Assembly (NCBI GenBank): GCA_025642065.1
Contig: JAODUP010000165.1
Location: 827,501 to 891,500, forward strand
Reading direction: 5' to 3'
Length of the DNA stretch: 64,000 nucleotides
Source of the DNA: Paralvinella palmiformis
Taxonomy: Eukaryota; Annelida; Polychaeta; Terebellida; Alvinellidae
Positions 10,118 to 21,555 of the stretch are shown here, one piece after another. Below the pieces are notes generated by a model. The model was not told the DNA's origin, made no database searches, and was given only the letters and a program-made list of their open reading frames with translations. The translations under genes were made by a program, and so were the position numbers. How positions within the stretch are numbered: position 1 is the stretch's first letter; each line of letters opens with the position of its first letter.

Positions 10118-10810
10118 TAGGAGAATGGGTACAGTCTATAGGAGAATGGCCAACATAATGGGACAACAGTAACAACGTGTAGCAGAACGACAAAGGCTAA
10201 CAAAGGTCGGATCAGAGCTGATAGCTCTTTTCCAGCTTCGGTGCAAGGGATATATGCATGGATGAGGGGCTCTTAAAGCAGGGGCGTGTTATCGTATGTT
10301 GGTGGATGAAATATTCCACAAAACACAGGCACCAATAGACTGATTCGATCGCGCGATATGGCGGTCCCAGGCACAATCTGTTATAGGATAATTGAAGAAG
10401 TTAAGTGGAACAGATAAATTATATGTGACGGGCCAAAAAGGTAATAGAAAACAGCTTCACTTTTATAGGAGAAAAACATCACATCCTACGGAAGATTGAT
10501 TGGAAGTTATGAGGAAAGGTATTCATTTTATAATAAACCGGGTGGATGTTTCTAAGAGAAAGAGCCAAAAGCACAAACAATGGATATCGTGGTTGTAAGA
10601 GATAAACCAAGCCGACTACAAAAAGAACTGATGTTTGTAAGTGATACTAAATATAAATAGGACTGCGGGAAACAGCCGACAGACGCAAGTTACGCCAGGA
10701 GTTGAACTCAGACCCGCAAGTGTAGAGCGCTGTGTGTTAATAACATCGCTGTGGGAGTTTTGCCCAAACTGTGTAAGAATGATCGATAATTATATGGGAA
10801 GGGTGTGCCA

Positions 10811-10811
10811 C

Positions 10812-10887
<76 letters not shown>
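10811..10887. repeat. Self-complementary (CA)n-(TA)n-(TG)n repeat
   Basis: About 13 CA units pass into 5-6 AT units and then about 20 TG units. The CA and TG halves are reverse complements with the AT core between them, so the tract is a long perfect palindrome able to form a cruciform. Confidence 0.95.
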
Positions 10888-10889
<2 letters not shown>

Positions 10890-11052
10890 TGTATGTTTTG
10901 GGGGTAAAAGATGGAATGCGCGAAGATAATGTTTGAGACACGGACAATATCCAGATCTGCCGTAACGAGGTCAGCTTCTTGATAATAATACCGATTTATC
11001 CAGCTGTGTTTATTGAAAGCAGTATAATATAAACGAAACATAAACGTCTGTG

Positions 11053-11096
<44 letters not shown>

Positions 11097-11108
11097 TTGT
11101 TTGTGTGT
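11053..11108. repeat. (TA)n-(TG)n compound microsatellite
   Basis: TA units change abruptly to TG units. Confidence 0.95.
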
Positions 11109-12319
11109 GGTGCTAACAGACGGAGAACCTCATTCTGAACCCTATATATCGCATAACGCAGCCTAGGTGAAGTGTAACGCGTTATGCGACTTTTCCCCCC
11201 AAAAATACAATTTTATACCGCCAAGAATGATAATAAAATCAGTCGCTGTTTGGCTGAAAAGGCCAACTAATACAGGTAATTGGCAAATTATAAAAAATAA
11301 ACAACACGAAAACAACAACAAGAACAACAACAACAATGTAGAGACAGATAAAACAATACAGAAGCAAAACAGCATGAGCGAAAATCGAGTCCAAACCAAT
11401 TCCGATCTTTTCATACCTATATATACGATCTTATGTTGTGTAGCTAAATATATTATAATTTCGTCGTATTTGTTGTCATGGCGCCGTTAGAGGGTAGACT
11501 AGCATAATTTAATTCTCCTTAGGTTACTTACTATCCAGTACGTCCAGGCTTTACAGGTATCCGGAAGCCTTCGCGGAAATAGGATCCAGGTGTGCCTGTA
11601 ACCAGGCCTGGTTGGTTTAAGTGGGATGTCTAGTTCATTTTTATTTTATTTTAAGGAATTATTCCAGGCTGGGACGGTCGGTGTGTAATTTAAACAATAC
11701 TCGCGGTACGCCAACTATGCGGGATGAGTAACCCGGATAGATTAACCGTGTGATTCACACCCGATGAGTACTATTTCGTTTTCGTCGGATGAACTAATTA
11801 GCTTCAGGATCCAGAATGGTAGACGCCAACTCTTGATAGATAAGTGGAACAACCTTACCTCGTCTACTAAAAATCCTTCGTGTTTTATTGGCCACGTGTT
11901 GAACGTAATACGCTTCTCTGGATCAGACCTGGATATTCCCTATTTCCGGGTAATTTAAACTTTACCGGACCCAAGAGATTTGCGAAAGAGATGACAGGAG
12001 CTTGGCCGCTTTGCGTAATTTTAATTCATCATAGAAATAATCGCTTCTGGTCGACATAAATCACTTAACTGATAAAATCCTATCCCGGATAGAAGGATGT
12101 CGCCGGATCCTGATTTGGCAGATTGCCAGTTTTAGATCGCGATCGAGAATCGACACACCAAAGAGACCGCCGATTGACACGCCGAGTGCACGAAGTGTGA
12201 AGATATGATATTATCTCTGGATGTGATTATTACGGATTATTCTAAATTGATTGTCGCTTTCCGGATGCCAGTCCTTTAATTTACGTAATTATATGATGGG
12301 GGGACGGCCCTCACGAACT
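11109..12319. other. Spacer DNA, nothing recognised
   Basis: Two opposite-strand open frames at 11163-11490 read through an 'aacaacaa' patch (about 11310-11335) and carry no recognisable domain. Confidence 0.5.
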
Positions 12320-12545
12320 GCTGAACGGCAGGTTGTGGGACGAGATAGATATGTGTTTGGGTAATGCTATGCCCCTATAATAGCAACATGCGTGGTATGC
12401 TCCCATGTGAGTTGATATATGCGTTGGATTGGAATAGGTCAGGGATAATAATATTGCAAAGCGCCTTAGATCAGCTATCTGTCTGAATAGAGTGCTATAT
12501 AAATGACACATATTATTATTATCATTATTATTATTATTATTATTG
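12320..12545 (+). mobile_element. SINE/LINE-tail element, family 2, ATT tail
   Basis: It shares an ordered set of phrases with 16318-16598 and, on the other strand, 32874-33010 and 33771-33990. These are 'agcaacatgcgtggtatgct', then 'tcagggataataatattg', then 'gcgctatataaat'-like text, and finally an (ATT)n tail at 12511-12545. The shared order and the tail identify a dispersed retroposed family. Confidence 0.8.
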
Positions 12546-12672
12546 TTATATCTCCTAGGTGCAATTAGCACTGAGGCTAAATAATGTTATTTATTTGTTT
12601 ACGTTACATGCATTAAGCTTAAGTTATCTTCCTGAAGCTGTCAGGGTGCTATTTCTATGAATTTCGTTTTGT

Positions 12673-12679
<7 letters not shown>

Positions 12680-12727
<48 letters not shown>

Positions 12728-12782
12728 TGTGTGTGTGTGTGTGTGTGCGTGTGCGTGCGTGTGTGTATGCGTGCGTGCGTGA
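12680..12782. repeat. (TA)n-(TG)n-(TGCG)n compound microsatellite
   Basis: About 22 TA units are followed by TG and then TGCG-type repeats. Open frames on the minus strand are artefacts. Confidence 0.96.
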
Positions 12783-13490
12783 GGGCGCGTGAGCTTATAA
12801 GAAAGTTGGCCAGGGAAATTTCTTGTTCCCCTCCGTACTGCACAAAACAAAAGTTCACCAGGCTTCTTACTGCAGGCTTATTTTCATGATTGTAGAAGAA
12901 GAATGACTACACCCTGGACACCGCCACCGGCAACAACAATACGCCGTGGAAGACATGGGAGTTATCGGTTGGTTTATTGTGAAGTTTAAATCAAGCCCGT
13001 AATTAGAACCACCGGCCTTCGTTCACGAGATACGGCAGTACTATACACTACAATGATCATTAGAAGGCGCTAATAGCTGTACCGTTATTACGCAAAATCG
13101 TGTTATTTGTGGCTTTCTCGAGACGAACAAGCGAGATTCAGACCAGAAGTTGATAGCGCACGGCAGTACGTACTACCGGGTCGTGCCACCGAATCTGGGC
13201 ATTGTCTCTGAGGGGGTTGGGGTTGGGGGGGGGGGGGTTTCATCCGCGAATAAAGGCTCGGGCTTGATAATCTGAATTATCTAGGCAGTAGCCCGTAGGC
13301 ACCATGTCCCAGATGAGATCAAAGTCGATACTAAACATTCATACTTAAGTCGACAGACAGGACAGTTATCAGTTAGAGGAGATATAATGCATGATTGGGA
13401 ATTGTTGTGAGAACAACATCTTGAATTAGATGTTCTAGATAGTCCCTACATTATTTCTGCAACGAAACAATTAATTAATATACTTGTTGT
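12783..13490. other. Spacer DNA with a G-run
   Basis: A G-rich run lies at about 13209-13240. Nothing else is recognised. Confidence 0.55.
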
Positions 13491-13493
13491 AAA

Positions 13494-13576
13494 ATGTGTG
13501 TGTTTATGCGTACGTGTGTTTTTGTGTGTTTATGCGTATGTATGTTTGTGTGTGTGTGTGCATGTGTGTGTGTGTA
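13494..13576. repeat. Imperfect (TG)n repeat
   Basis: TG units with ATGCG and TTTG interruptions. Confidence 0.9.
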
Positions 13577-13821
13577 ATTAGGTTACGCTGATATAGGATT
13601 TTTTTAAATGTATAGCTATTATAATCCCGAAGTGTCTAACTGCATATGCTTAGGGACGCTAAATTAGGCGTGAATGAACGTTCCCTTAGTAATGAACGGA
13701 AACGTATGAAGATTAGCTGTTAGGTTGGAGTAAATCGTAGTATTTACTCAGGTTTGAGACGATATTTCGTTCTAGTCCAGTAATAATCCATTGTGCGGTA
13801 TTGCTACTTTGTTTTATTTTT

Positions 13822-13844
13822 TGTGTGTGTGTGTGTGTGTGTGT
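13822..13844. repeat. (TG)n microsatellite
   Basis: About 11 TG units. Confidence 0.93.
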
Positions 13845-14094
13845 TGATGTTCTGCGCCAGTGCCTCTCTATTCGTATCATAAAACACACAAGAAACGCAC
13901 GCACTCCCGGTCACACAGTTATATATTTTTTAATTTCAGCTAAATTATAAATTATCATTAAATAAAATGGATTTTAATAGCTAAATGTGTTACATATGTA
14001 ACATATATTGACATGACAAGTCGGTTGATAATTCTTATATGCAATTTGTAAAATTACTCTAGTCTACTAGCATAAAATAGAGATCGATCATTAT

Positions 14095-14165
14095 GTCGTC
14101 GTTGTAATTATCATCGTAATCATCATTCTTATCATCCAGATCATCATCATGATCATCATCGGCAA
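14095..14165. repeat. Degenerate (ATC)n repeat
   Basis: ATC/ATT triplets with interruptions, resembling the SINE tail motif but not attached to a SINE. Confidence 0.7.
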
Positions 14166-14426
14166 CGGTAGCAGTTTCAGGGCCGTATTTACCGTAATTC
14201 CGATCACCACTGAAAATCTGTTAATTTAAAAAAAATAATATTGCGAATCCGAATCACACCCAGAGACTTGAGTGCCACTCTCAACTGATCATCGACGGCA
14301 CTTGTACAATCCCATTAATCGTCTACTGATTCTCTGTTATTATACATTGTATATCATCTCAGTTTAAACTTACTGACTGTCATAGGACTTCCTAAAGATT
14401 ACAAACACCGAACTTCCAGATTACTG

Positions 14427-14622
14427 ATGTTGATGATGATGATTGATGTTTTACGGCCACTTTTTTTACACAAGGTAGACCAAATGGGCCGAGCGACCTC
14501 CAAAGGTAATGAAGCTAAGTCAGTGATGAAACACCCTTAGGATATGCCAACGCCGAGATTCGAACTCAGGTGGTAGTAATATGTGGTTCAACGCGCTACC
14601 AACTAGACCACGGACGTGCCCA
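14427..14622 (-). mobile_element. tRNA-derived SINE, family 1
   Basis: The minus strand carries 'gggcacgtccgtggtctag', the B-box region 'gttcgaatctcgg', the body, and a (ATC)n tail (14427-14445). The flanks share 'aacttcc' (14411 and about 14627), a possible eroded target-site duplication. Confidence 0.85.
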
Positions 14623-15720
14623 CCTAACTTCCGGAGATCAGATAATGATATAATCCGATTTGTCCAGGTCAGGTGTCGTCTTCCGTACCTCACTCTATCG
14701 TAATTATAGCGAATCTATAACACATGTTATATCTTATCTAGTTAATGCCTCCCCGCTGCCAGAAGAAAGCGAACCCCCCGCGCTGATAGATATTAGATAA
14801 CACACGATTTTGATGACCGAAGAAGCTCCGCTTTAATTAAGTCTTCTTTGTAGTAATCTTACATTGCGGACACTACAGTTAGCCGGTTCCATTGTGTTAA
14901 TGAATTAATCAACACAGATAACACTTAAAACGAAGCCGAGTACCGTCTAGAATTAATTAAATAAGAAAATCACCACAAAACTAAGGCCATTAATACGAAG
15001 ATTAAATAACAGCAAATCAAAAAGCAGCAGTCACACTACGAGGTCACTGAGGGGTCACGAGGTTTTAGGAAATGACGTCGTAGAGCCCTATTCCCTGTTC
15101 GTTTGTAAATGATATTTATTTTTCTGTTTTTGTTAATTTTTTGGTGTTCACATTTAGTCACTGAGCACCGCTTCCTCTCAGTTTTAACAGTTGGCTGTTG
15201 ATGGATGTGGTTTACGTTAAGTCGTGCACGATTGTAAAAGAGCGAGTGCTATTGCGTTAAGGCTATTATTTGATCAAACATCGGACACTATCTGCCTGTC
15301 AATAATATAATAACACTTGTTATGGAAGCCTCCAAAGAAACCAATCCGCTCATTTATAAAGTGTTAATTTATTTTGTGACTTTTAAAATTTGCCATTATC
15401 GGAACATTTGATATTAGGTTTCGCCTTTCACATGAGGGCGGCGGGTTTGATTTCTTTTTCTCACACGGTAATGGATATAGGCAAATGAATACTTAACACA
15501 TGCGCTCAGTTTCTCGGTTCGAATCGTATGACTAGTGTTATAAATTTTGGTCAGATTGTTCTGGCGATCTTCGTGCGTCCGGAATTGGACACCCGAGAGT
15601 AGTAAATGTGCGCATAAACACCTCGTCATAGAAATTGTTATATGGCATCTTATATGATATTCAGATATGTGAGAATGTCTAGTTATACGGCTATGATGTA
15701 ACAAGGGATTTATTCTATAA
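14623..15720. other. Spacer DNA, nothing recognised
   Basis: The 96-residue open frame on the minus strand at 15414-15704 has no recognisable domain. Confidence 0.5.
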
Positions 15721-15725
15721 GAATA

Positions 15726-15737
15726 CCCCCCCCCCCC

Positions 15738-15805
<68 letters not shown>

Positions 15806-15806
15806 G
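15726..15806. repeat. poly-C, (GA)n, (GT)n, (GA)n compound repeat
   Basis: Four adjoining simple tracts in one cluster. Confidence 0.96.
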
Positions 15807-16024
15807 TTAAGTTCAATTACCCTTGAATTATATTTTAAAAAACAATTAAACTTTAGAAGACAGCGTAATAGAAACACATTAGGCTTGATTATAAAATCTT
15901 TGTATTTATATATGCATCGTACAGTTCAAAGGTCATCCATGGGTTTTGTAAGGGGAGGATTACTATTGAAGTATTCGAATCCAGATGGGGAATGTGGTCA
16001 ATATCTGGTGTGTTTAAGATTCGA

Positions 16025-16064
16025 ACACGCACGTACGTACGAACGCACGCACGCACGCACGCAC
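16025..16064. repeat. (ACGC)n/(ACGT)n tetranucleotide repeat
   Basis: About ten CpG-containing tetranucleotides, unusual in an AT-rich neighbourhood. Confidence 0.92.
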
Positions 16065-16244
16065 CTCTGTGTGTGTTTCTCTTTGAGCCACAATAAATTG
16101 TTGTTAAATGAAACGTGTATTGTTCAGTTGTATATGTTGTATACATAAATGCAGCTAAAAGCAATTAAACAGCTTATCGTTGTTATGTTGACCGTATTTG
16201 CCAAGTGCGATAAGCGGATGGTCTATATGGTCCACAGTTTTTAT

Positions 16245-16247
<3 letters not shown>

Positions 16248-16290
<43 letters not shown>

Positions 16291-16309
16291 GTGTGTGTGT
16301 GTGTGTGTT
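16248..16309. repeat. (TA)n-(TG)n compound microsatellite
   Basis: TA units, then a 'cacg' junction, then TG units. It lies immediately left of the family 2 element at 16318. Confidence 0.96.
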
Positions 16310-16317
16310 TAGCCGAA

Positions 16318-16598
16318 GGGTCGCGGGTTCGAAGCTCCTGGAGCTGCAATGCTGTCATGTGGCGACTGGTTCACTCATCCCTAAAAATGAGAACTTGACG
16401 GGACGCGATGGCTATGTGTAGAGTAACGCTTTGCGCCTTTAATGGCAGCATGCGTTGTATGCTCCTTGAGAGTTGAGAAGTGTGCTGGGTAGAAACAGGT
16501 CTGAGTCAGGGATAATAATACTGTACAGCTCCTCAGAACAGGGTTACTTGGTTCTGGCCCTGTATAAACATGTATTATTATTATTATTATTATTATTA
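16318..16598 (+). mobile_element. SINE, family 2, longest copy, ATT tail
   Basis: It starts with a B-box-like 'gcgggttcgaagctcctgg', then runs through 'gatggctatgtgtagag', 'cagcatgcgttgtatgctcc' and 'tcagggataataatactg' to an (ATT)n tail at 16572-16598. The same 3' order recurs at 12320, 32874 and 33771. The B box suggests a tRNA-derived head, making this a SINE whose 3' end probably mimics a LINE tail. Confidence 0.82.
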
Positions 16599-16817
16599 AA
16601 AAGTTCCAAAAGTCTTAAGATAACACGGTATTTTACCTAAACCGGATGTAATGCTGTAAAATGCCTTTCGGTGTCAATGTTTTATTGTATATAGATTTTT
16701 ATATTTTCTTTTGTTTTTGCTTCTTTTTTCTTTTCTTTTTAATTTGTTTATTTCACGTCCCTTTGAGTGACCTAGTTTAGTGATGCAACGTCGCACGTAA
16801 TGACATTAACGCTGAAT

Positions 16818-16819
<2 letters not shown>

Positions 16820-16862
<43 letters not shown>
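16820..16862. repeat. (AT)n microsatellite
   Basis: About 21 AT units. Confidence 0.97.
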
Positions 16863-16867
<5 letters not shown>

Positions 16868-16892
16868 CACATACCCCGCACACATACACAAC

Positions 16893-16894
<2 letters not shown>

Positions 16895-16931
<37 letters not shown>

Positions 16932-16940
16932 CAGAGAGAG
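16895..16940. repeat. (GA)n microsatellite
   Basis: GA repeats with an AAAAC interruption. Confidence 0.95.
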
Positions 16941-16983
16941 AAAAAATATAATAATGTGAGTCTAATCTCCTTTGATCAATATT

Positions 16984-17024
16984 AACAACAACAACAACAT
17001 CAGCAGCAGCAACAACAACAACAG
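16984..17024. repeat. (CAA)n/(CAG)n triplet repeat
   Basis: CAA and CAG units intermixed. Confidence 0.92.
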
Positions 17025-18692
17025 TGTCAGCTTATAGGGCGACTGGGTACATCTAAAAGAGACTACTTGTCCGTTTAATCGTCGCCTGTCACAATTAATC
17101 AACCATTGGACGATGACTAATAGTCAGTTCTTTATCGCTGCCGACTAGTCGTTGACCCGCAGAAACAATCAGTGACTCTCCAGCGTAGAGCCTGGTTCTA
17201 ATTAGTCACTCACTATCAAACATAGAAATAGACGAAAGTAGCCGTAGGCGGCCAATATGCTTCTAGCAGATGTTTGTGTCCAAGCAACCAAATTATCTTC
17301 ATATTTATTTGGCTAATAAACATTATATAGTAGCTCATATAATCGACGTACATCATTACTTGAGACGAGGAGCTGTTAGAGAAATGCCATAATATGAGTG
17401 ACTATTTTAATGGGCGTATGAAGAAAAAAAAACAACAATGGCGCGTAGGAATATGAACAGGTAAAAGGTGAAGAATATATCCTGCGCACGTATCTCGAAG
17501 ATAGCGTCACTTCCTGTATTCACGCAAATAACGGGCATAGCTTTATGACGTCATCTGCTGGTGCTGATTAAATATGTTATCGGCGTCGCAGTCAGCCGAG
17601 CATGCGCAGAGAAAGACGGTCCCGCGTTTACTTCAGTATTTTACTGTGACGATACAGTGGAAGTGACGACGTGTTAATGTTGATGATGTTGGCGTAAAGC
17701 TGAAGACGTTCGAGGTACATCAACAAATAACTCGTAATCGACCGGTTGTTAATCTCTCTTTCCGATTAGATTGTGACGTATCAAACGAACGGTTTATTTC
17801 CGGCGATATTTTATGAACTATTAGATGCCATAGAATAAAAGGATCCGAGTGAGGACTCGCTTAGATCGTCCGAGTGTCATTAAATATCGTCCATTGAGAA
17901 AGCGGAAGTCACGTGCTGGTGCTTCCCGTTTTCAAACCTTGGCGTAATGAGATCTAATCGGCTAGAACTGAAACAAATTGATTGTTTATTAAACCGCTAA
18001 GTTGAGGTAATAGAATAAGCTTTCCTCCGATATTAAATAGCTTTCCGACTCGGTCATAATGACCAGGATGTTTGAATATCGAATGTTAGATGCTATCGCG
18101 CTCGATTGTATTAAATACACTTCCCTAACCTTTATTGTCACGATCAAAGCTCCTGAAGTACTATGACATCTCTGAAGTACTTGATGGGCTAAAATGATGG
18201 CTTAGGTCCCGGAAATTGGTCACGAAGCTCAACGCAAATTAGCGTGTTTGTTTTATGGGCTGCGTCCACAATGAAACGAGAGAATTAACGGAATGTATAC
18301 TGTTTACACAACGATGCCAAACCGATGGGATAAAACAAACTTGTTCTAAACATTCCCACGACGTGGATGCTCCGTCATGTGTTTGCTTTGAATGGTTTCG
18401 GAGCCGAGAGCGAGTTCTAGTAAACGGATTTGATGGCTAGTATACACAATTCCTTGACCTTCGTAAAATAAAGAACCGCGGTAGGCCACAGGTTTGACAA
18501 CTGATCAGCGAATCTCCCCCGCCCTACGCCCCCCCCCCCGCTTATGACCCGTCATCACACCAGGCATTTGACGCCAGTCAAATACAAATGGGAAATATAA
18601 TGACTTGTGTTCTTCTGACTTTCGCCAAGTAATCGTATCCAGAGAGTCACCTGATACAATTGCAAACTCAACTAGGATTCTCTAATTCGGAA

Positions 18693-18968
18693 ATCGCCCC
18701 TTTGGTTACATAGGTCGGGTGTGAGACTATTTACCTATGGCTATGGTCATTCTGTGCCGGAGGTCCCAGTTTCGCGCCTCGGCCGTGGCACAAGAGTAGG
18801 GGGAGTTTTTCATCCAGCCAGGCAACTGACAAGGTTTTCTCCACCGAATATGTCGTATATTGTAAATTATAAATTAGTCTCCGTGGTGAAGCTATAATTT
18901 ACAGACCCTCATTTGAGGTTACCAGCCACGCTAAAAACTGCCATTTCGGCTATTGTTATTGTTATTGT
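18693..18968 (+). mobile_element. Tailed SINE-like repeat, family 3
   Basis: It aligns over about 270 bp with 52636-52925. Shared text includes 'tgtgagactatttacctatg', 'tggtcattctgtgc', 'aggcaact' and, at the right end, 'taaaaactgccatttc' followed by a TTATTG-type tail. The left end has an A-box-like 'ttacataggtcggg' and a B-box-like region 'cagtttcgcgcc', so a tRNA-derived origin is plausible. It interrupts duplicated segment A. Confidence 0.8.
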
Positions 18969-19172
18969 ACATCTTCCAGAATCCAACATATCTGAATCCA
19001 GCTATTTTTCATACTCTGGCTAGCACAGGCTAATACATGAACTGATCAAATATAGCAGATATCTTTAAAGATAACAGATCTTGATACAAATAAGGATTCT
19101 CGCTGTAAAACAATCATATATAGTACTTTTTGGTCTCTAGACTGAATAATTATTCACTGTTTACGACATTAC

Positions 19173-19188
19173 AGAAGCTGTCATATAA
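19173..19188 (+). repeat. Target-site duplication, left copy
   Basis: agaagctgtcatataa matches agaagctgccacataa at 19355-19370 at 14 of 16 positions. Confidence 0.75.
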
Positions 19189-19354
19189 ATACAAATGCTG
19201 CTATTTACGGCCGCTTTTGTGCATATGGTGCTAAGCGCCATTCAAAGGTAATGAAGCGAAGTGAAAGACGAAACACACTTCTGATATAGCCCGGCCGGGG
19301 TTTGAACCCAGGTGGTATAGATATGTGTCCAACCGCACGCCATGGAAGCACACT
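19189..19354 (-). mobile_element. tRNA-derived SINE, family 1, degraded
   Basis: On the minus strand the body reads 'ggttcaaaccccggccgggc' (B-box-like), then 'tttcactt', 'gcttcattacctttg' and 'ggccgtaaat'. It is more eroded than the copies at 6578 and 9916, which agrees with its two-mismatch direct repeats. It sits inside duplicated segment A. Confidence 0.8.
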
Positions 19355-19370
19355 AGAAGCTGCCACATAA
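19355..19370 (+). repeat. Target-site duplication, right copy
   Basis: Pairs with 19173-19188. Confidence 0.75.
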
Positions 19371-20859
19371 GCCACAATTCGTCTATATATGGTGAAAGTT
19401 TGTCCCTTAGTACACTTATAAAGCTAGAAAGCTTGTTGATTGACTAACAGCCAAGGAAATCATGATAATTATGGTCTTCTAACTCTTCACGACTTACAAC
19501 AATATGTTTAGACCTTTAATGAATCAGAGCCACAGCTGGTAGCCAATAGTAACAAGTAATCATTAAGACAGTGCGACGAAAGATGAAGAACTCGTAGAAT
19601 CCACATATCTCTTTCTTGTTGATGAGCCACCTTCATTTATATGTCCTATCCACAGACCATTGAGAGAGGCGTGTTGGATGACGCGTTTAGGAGAGCGCTG
19701 TTAACAATGCTTCGTGAAGAGCTGGACACCAGCAACGCTGAAACCCAAGGACAAATCATCTTAGTTTAAGGGTGCTTATCCAAGCAACCGAATTTGTTGC
19801 TGTACACGGGTTTTCATTGTTATGGTCAACCTTCTTAGGTTATATAAAATATCCCGGTAAATGAATGTTTTATTCTTCCAGGTAATTCGAATTTGACACT
19901 TACTTGTCATTCGTGCTAAATTGCTTTATACGTAGTGACCGTATAAGCTGATCAACCAAAAAGTGATTTTATATCTTGCACGTCATGAATACTATTCAAT
20001 ATGTTATGAATATATGTTGAAGGAAATCAGCTTGTTTATAGGTCGATTTATCTGTCGGCGTACACGAGAATGAGGCAGAAGACAAGTGTTATAATCCCAT
20101 CATTTATAATAATTAAGTATAAATAAGTTTTGTTACATGTTTGTATCTACAGTAAAACGCGTGATAAAGAATATTTATCTTTCCTTTCATCATCATTGTC
20201 ATGTTAGTGGAATTATGGTGAAAGGAATAAAACACCCATTTTTAAATCATCTCCCAGCGTGTAGATTTCAGAATATTGAGTGTTCCCGGCAAGAGAACAA
20301 GGAAGTTCCATTAGATGGCGGTGATATCAGACGTGTAATTATATGCTACATAAAGTTGCCATGAACATACTTACAGCTGCGTGTTGAGGCTATAGGATCT
20401 GGATAGGAAAGTGCCAGATTTATTTACTTATTCGTTCTGTCTCTAGGAAGAGATTATAATACTGGGTAAATGGCGGTTTGGTGTGTGAGTCTGTGAGTAT
20501 GTGTATGTGTGTGCCCGTGTCCAATAACCATTGTGTTTATTGTGTGACTTACTTGATGTTCGTGGCTGGCGCACTCTGGTGACGGTAGTGAACAACCTAT
20601 ACATTGATGTATATAACGTAATCCCAAGGAGCTATATAGGCAATTGACATTTCCAAAGGTGATGTTTATACCGAGACACATTGCTCTTCATCCTGGCCAG
20701 ACATTTTTATCTCTTGACTGGTTCTAAAGATAACAACCTATTTTGGACTGGAAGAATTATTTTATAGCTCGATAAGGATTTCTATTGGAATGATGTCCTG
20801 TTATTAGAATCACATCGTATTACTGCTTGCTTTCAGTCTTAATGACCCTGCTCCTAAAA

Positions 20860-20875
20860 CTATTATTATTATTAC

Positions 20876-20913
<38 letters not shown>
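20860..20913. repeat. (ATT)n microsatellite in segment A
   Basis: About 17 ATT units. An (ATT)n tract lies at the equivalent place in copy B (40060-40096) and copy D (55370-55402), so it is an ancestral part of the segment. Confidence 0.95.
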
Positions 20914-20914
<1 letters not shown>

Positions 20915-21169
20915 TGGATTGATTGTAGTTATAACAAGGAAATGACAACTATTTACAAAGTTTACCTTCATATTAAAATGAATATAATATATCGTCTATT
21001 ATTGAAGTAATCCTTTCTCACTCATCATTAGTGAGACACTATATCACGGTGTCTTAGATGTGTATAAGTCATATTTCGGTGCCATTATAGCGTACTGTCT
21101 ACTGATGCAACATTTAAACTATAGAGTGTGATCTACCGGGACATTTACACCGCATGATGACAAAAAACT

Positions 21170-21555
21170 AATTAGTGCTAACTCTAATCCTAGCTCTTAA
21201 CCATAAACCCACCTTTAATCCTAAGCTCTAATACTAATTCTAAAACCTAGCCCTAACCCTAACACTAAGCCTTACTCTATCCCTAAGCCTAACTCTAAAC
21301 CCTAACCTTAAACGTTAATCCTAACCCTTACTCTATCCCTAACCCTAACACTAAACTTTGACCCTAACCCTAAATCAAACCCTAACCCTAACCCTGAGTC
21401 TTAACCCCAACCTTAAGCCCTAACCCTAAGCCTAACCCTAACCCTAACCGTAAAACCTAAATCTAACTCCAAGCCATAACCCTAACCGTAAACCCAAACA
21501 CTAACCTTAAATCCTTACATTAATTATAAACACTAATCCTCAACCCTTATCATTA
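21170..21555. repeat. Degenerate interstitial telomere-like (CCCTAA)n array
   Basis: About 380 bases are built from CCCTAA and one-base variants (CCTTAA, CTCTAA, CACTAA, ACCTAA). Clean runs of two or three perfect units occur at about 21365-21398 and 21430-21448. The strand reads CCCTAA, so the TTAGGG strand is minus. Most units differ from the canonical hexamer, so the array is old. It ends about 200 bp before the DIRS-like element. Confidence 0.88.

Larger units (their letters stand above)
9560..10640 (+). repeat. Highly degenerate minisatellite, unit about 20-30 bp
   Basis: Phrases such as 'ttatggaagaatggct', 'ttataggagaa' and 'tataggagaatggcc' recur at irregular intervals of roughly 20-30 bp at 9630-9760 and 10120-10160, and more weakly to about 10530. 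The SINE at 9916-10101 is inserted inside it. The periodicity is clear by eye but the units are too eroded to count. Confidence 0.55.
17190..20915 (+). repeat. Large duplicated segment, copy A
   Basis: A series of non-coding blocks aligns in the same order and orientation with copies B (29.8-40.1 kb) and C (41.4-47.2 kb). Examples are 'acatcaacaaataactcg' at 17717 with 'catcaacaaataaaccg' at 45383; a block with 'ataaaacaaacttgttct' at about 18331 with counterparts at about 38345 and 45849; and 'cagtcaaatacaaatgg' at about 18576 with a match at about 38750. A further block at 20520-20800, with 'attgtgtgacttac', matches 39780-40000. Two SINEs sit in A (18693-18968 and 19189-19354) and I do not see them at the equivalent places in B or C. 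A also keeps more CpG than the other copies. Confidence 0.8.

Noticed and set aside
10700..10760. tRNA-like SINE head on minus (B-box-like 'agttcaactcc')
   Set aside because: Only one promoter-like word, no second copy of the sequence in the window.
15771..16148. 125-residue open frame on plus, among the longest outside the DIRS-like element
   Set aside because: Begins in (GT)n, ends after an ACGC repeat, and has no domain or conserved composition between.
20137..20364. 75-residue open frame on plus inside copy A
   Set aside because: Not open at the equivalent place in copies B or C as far as I can align, and no domain.
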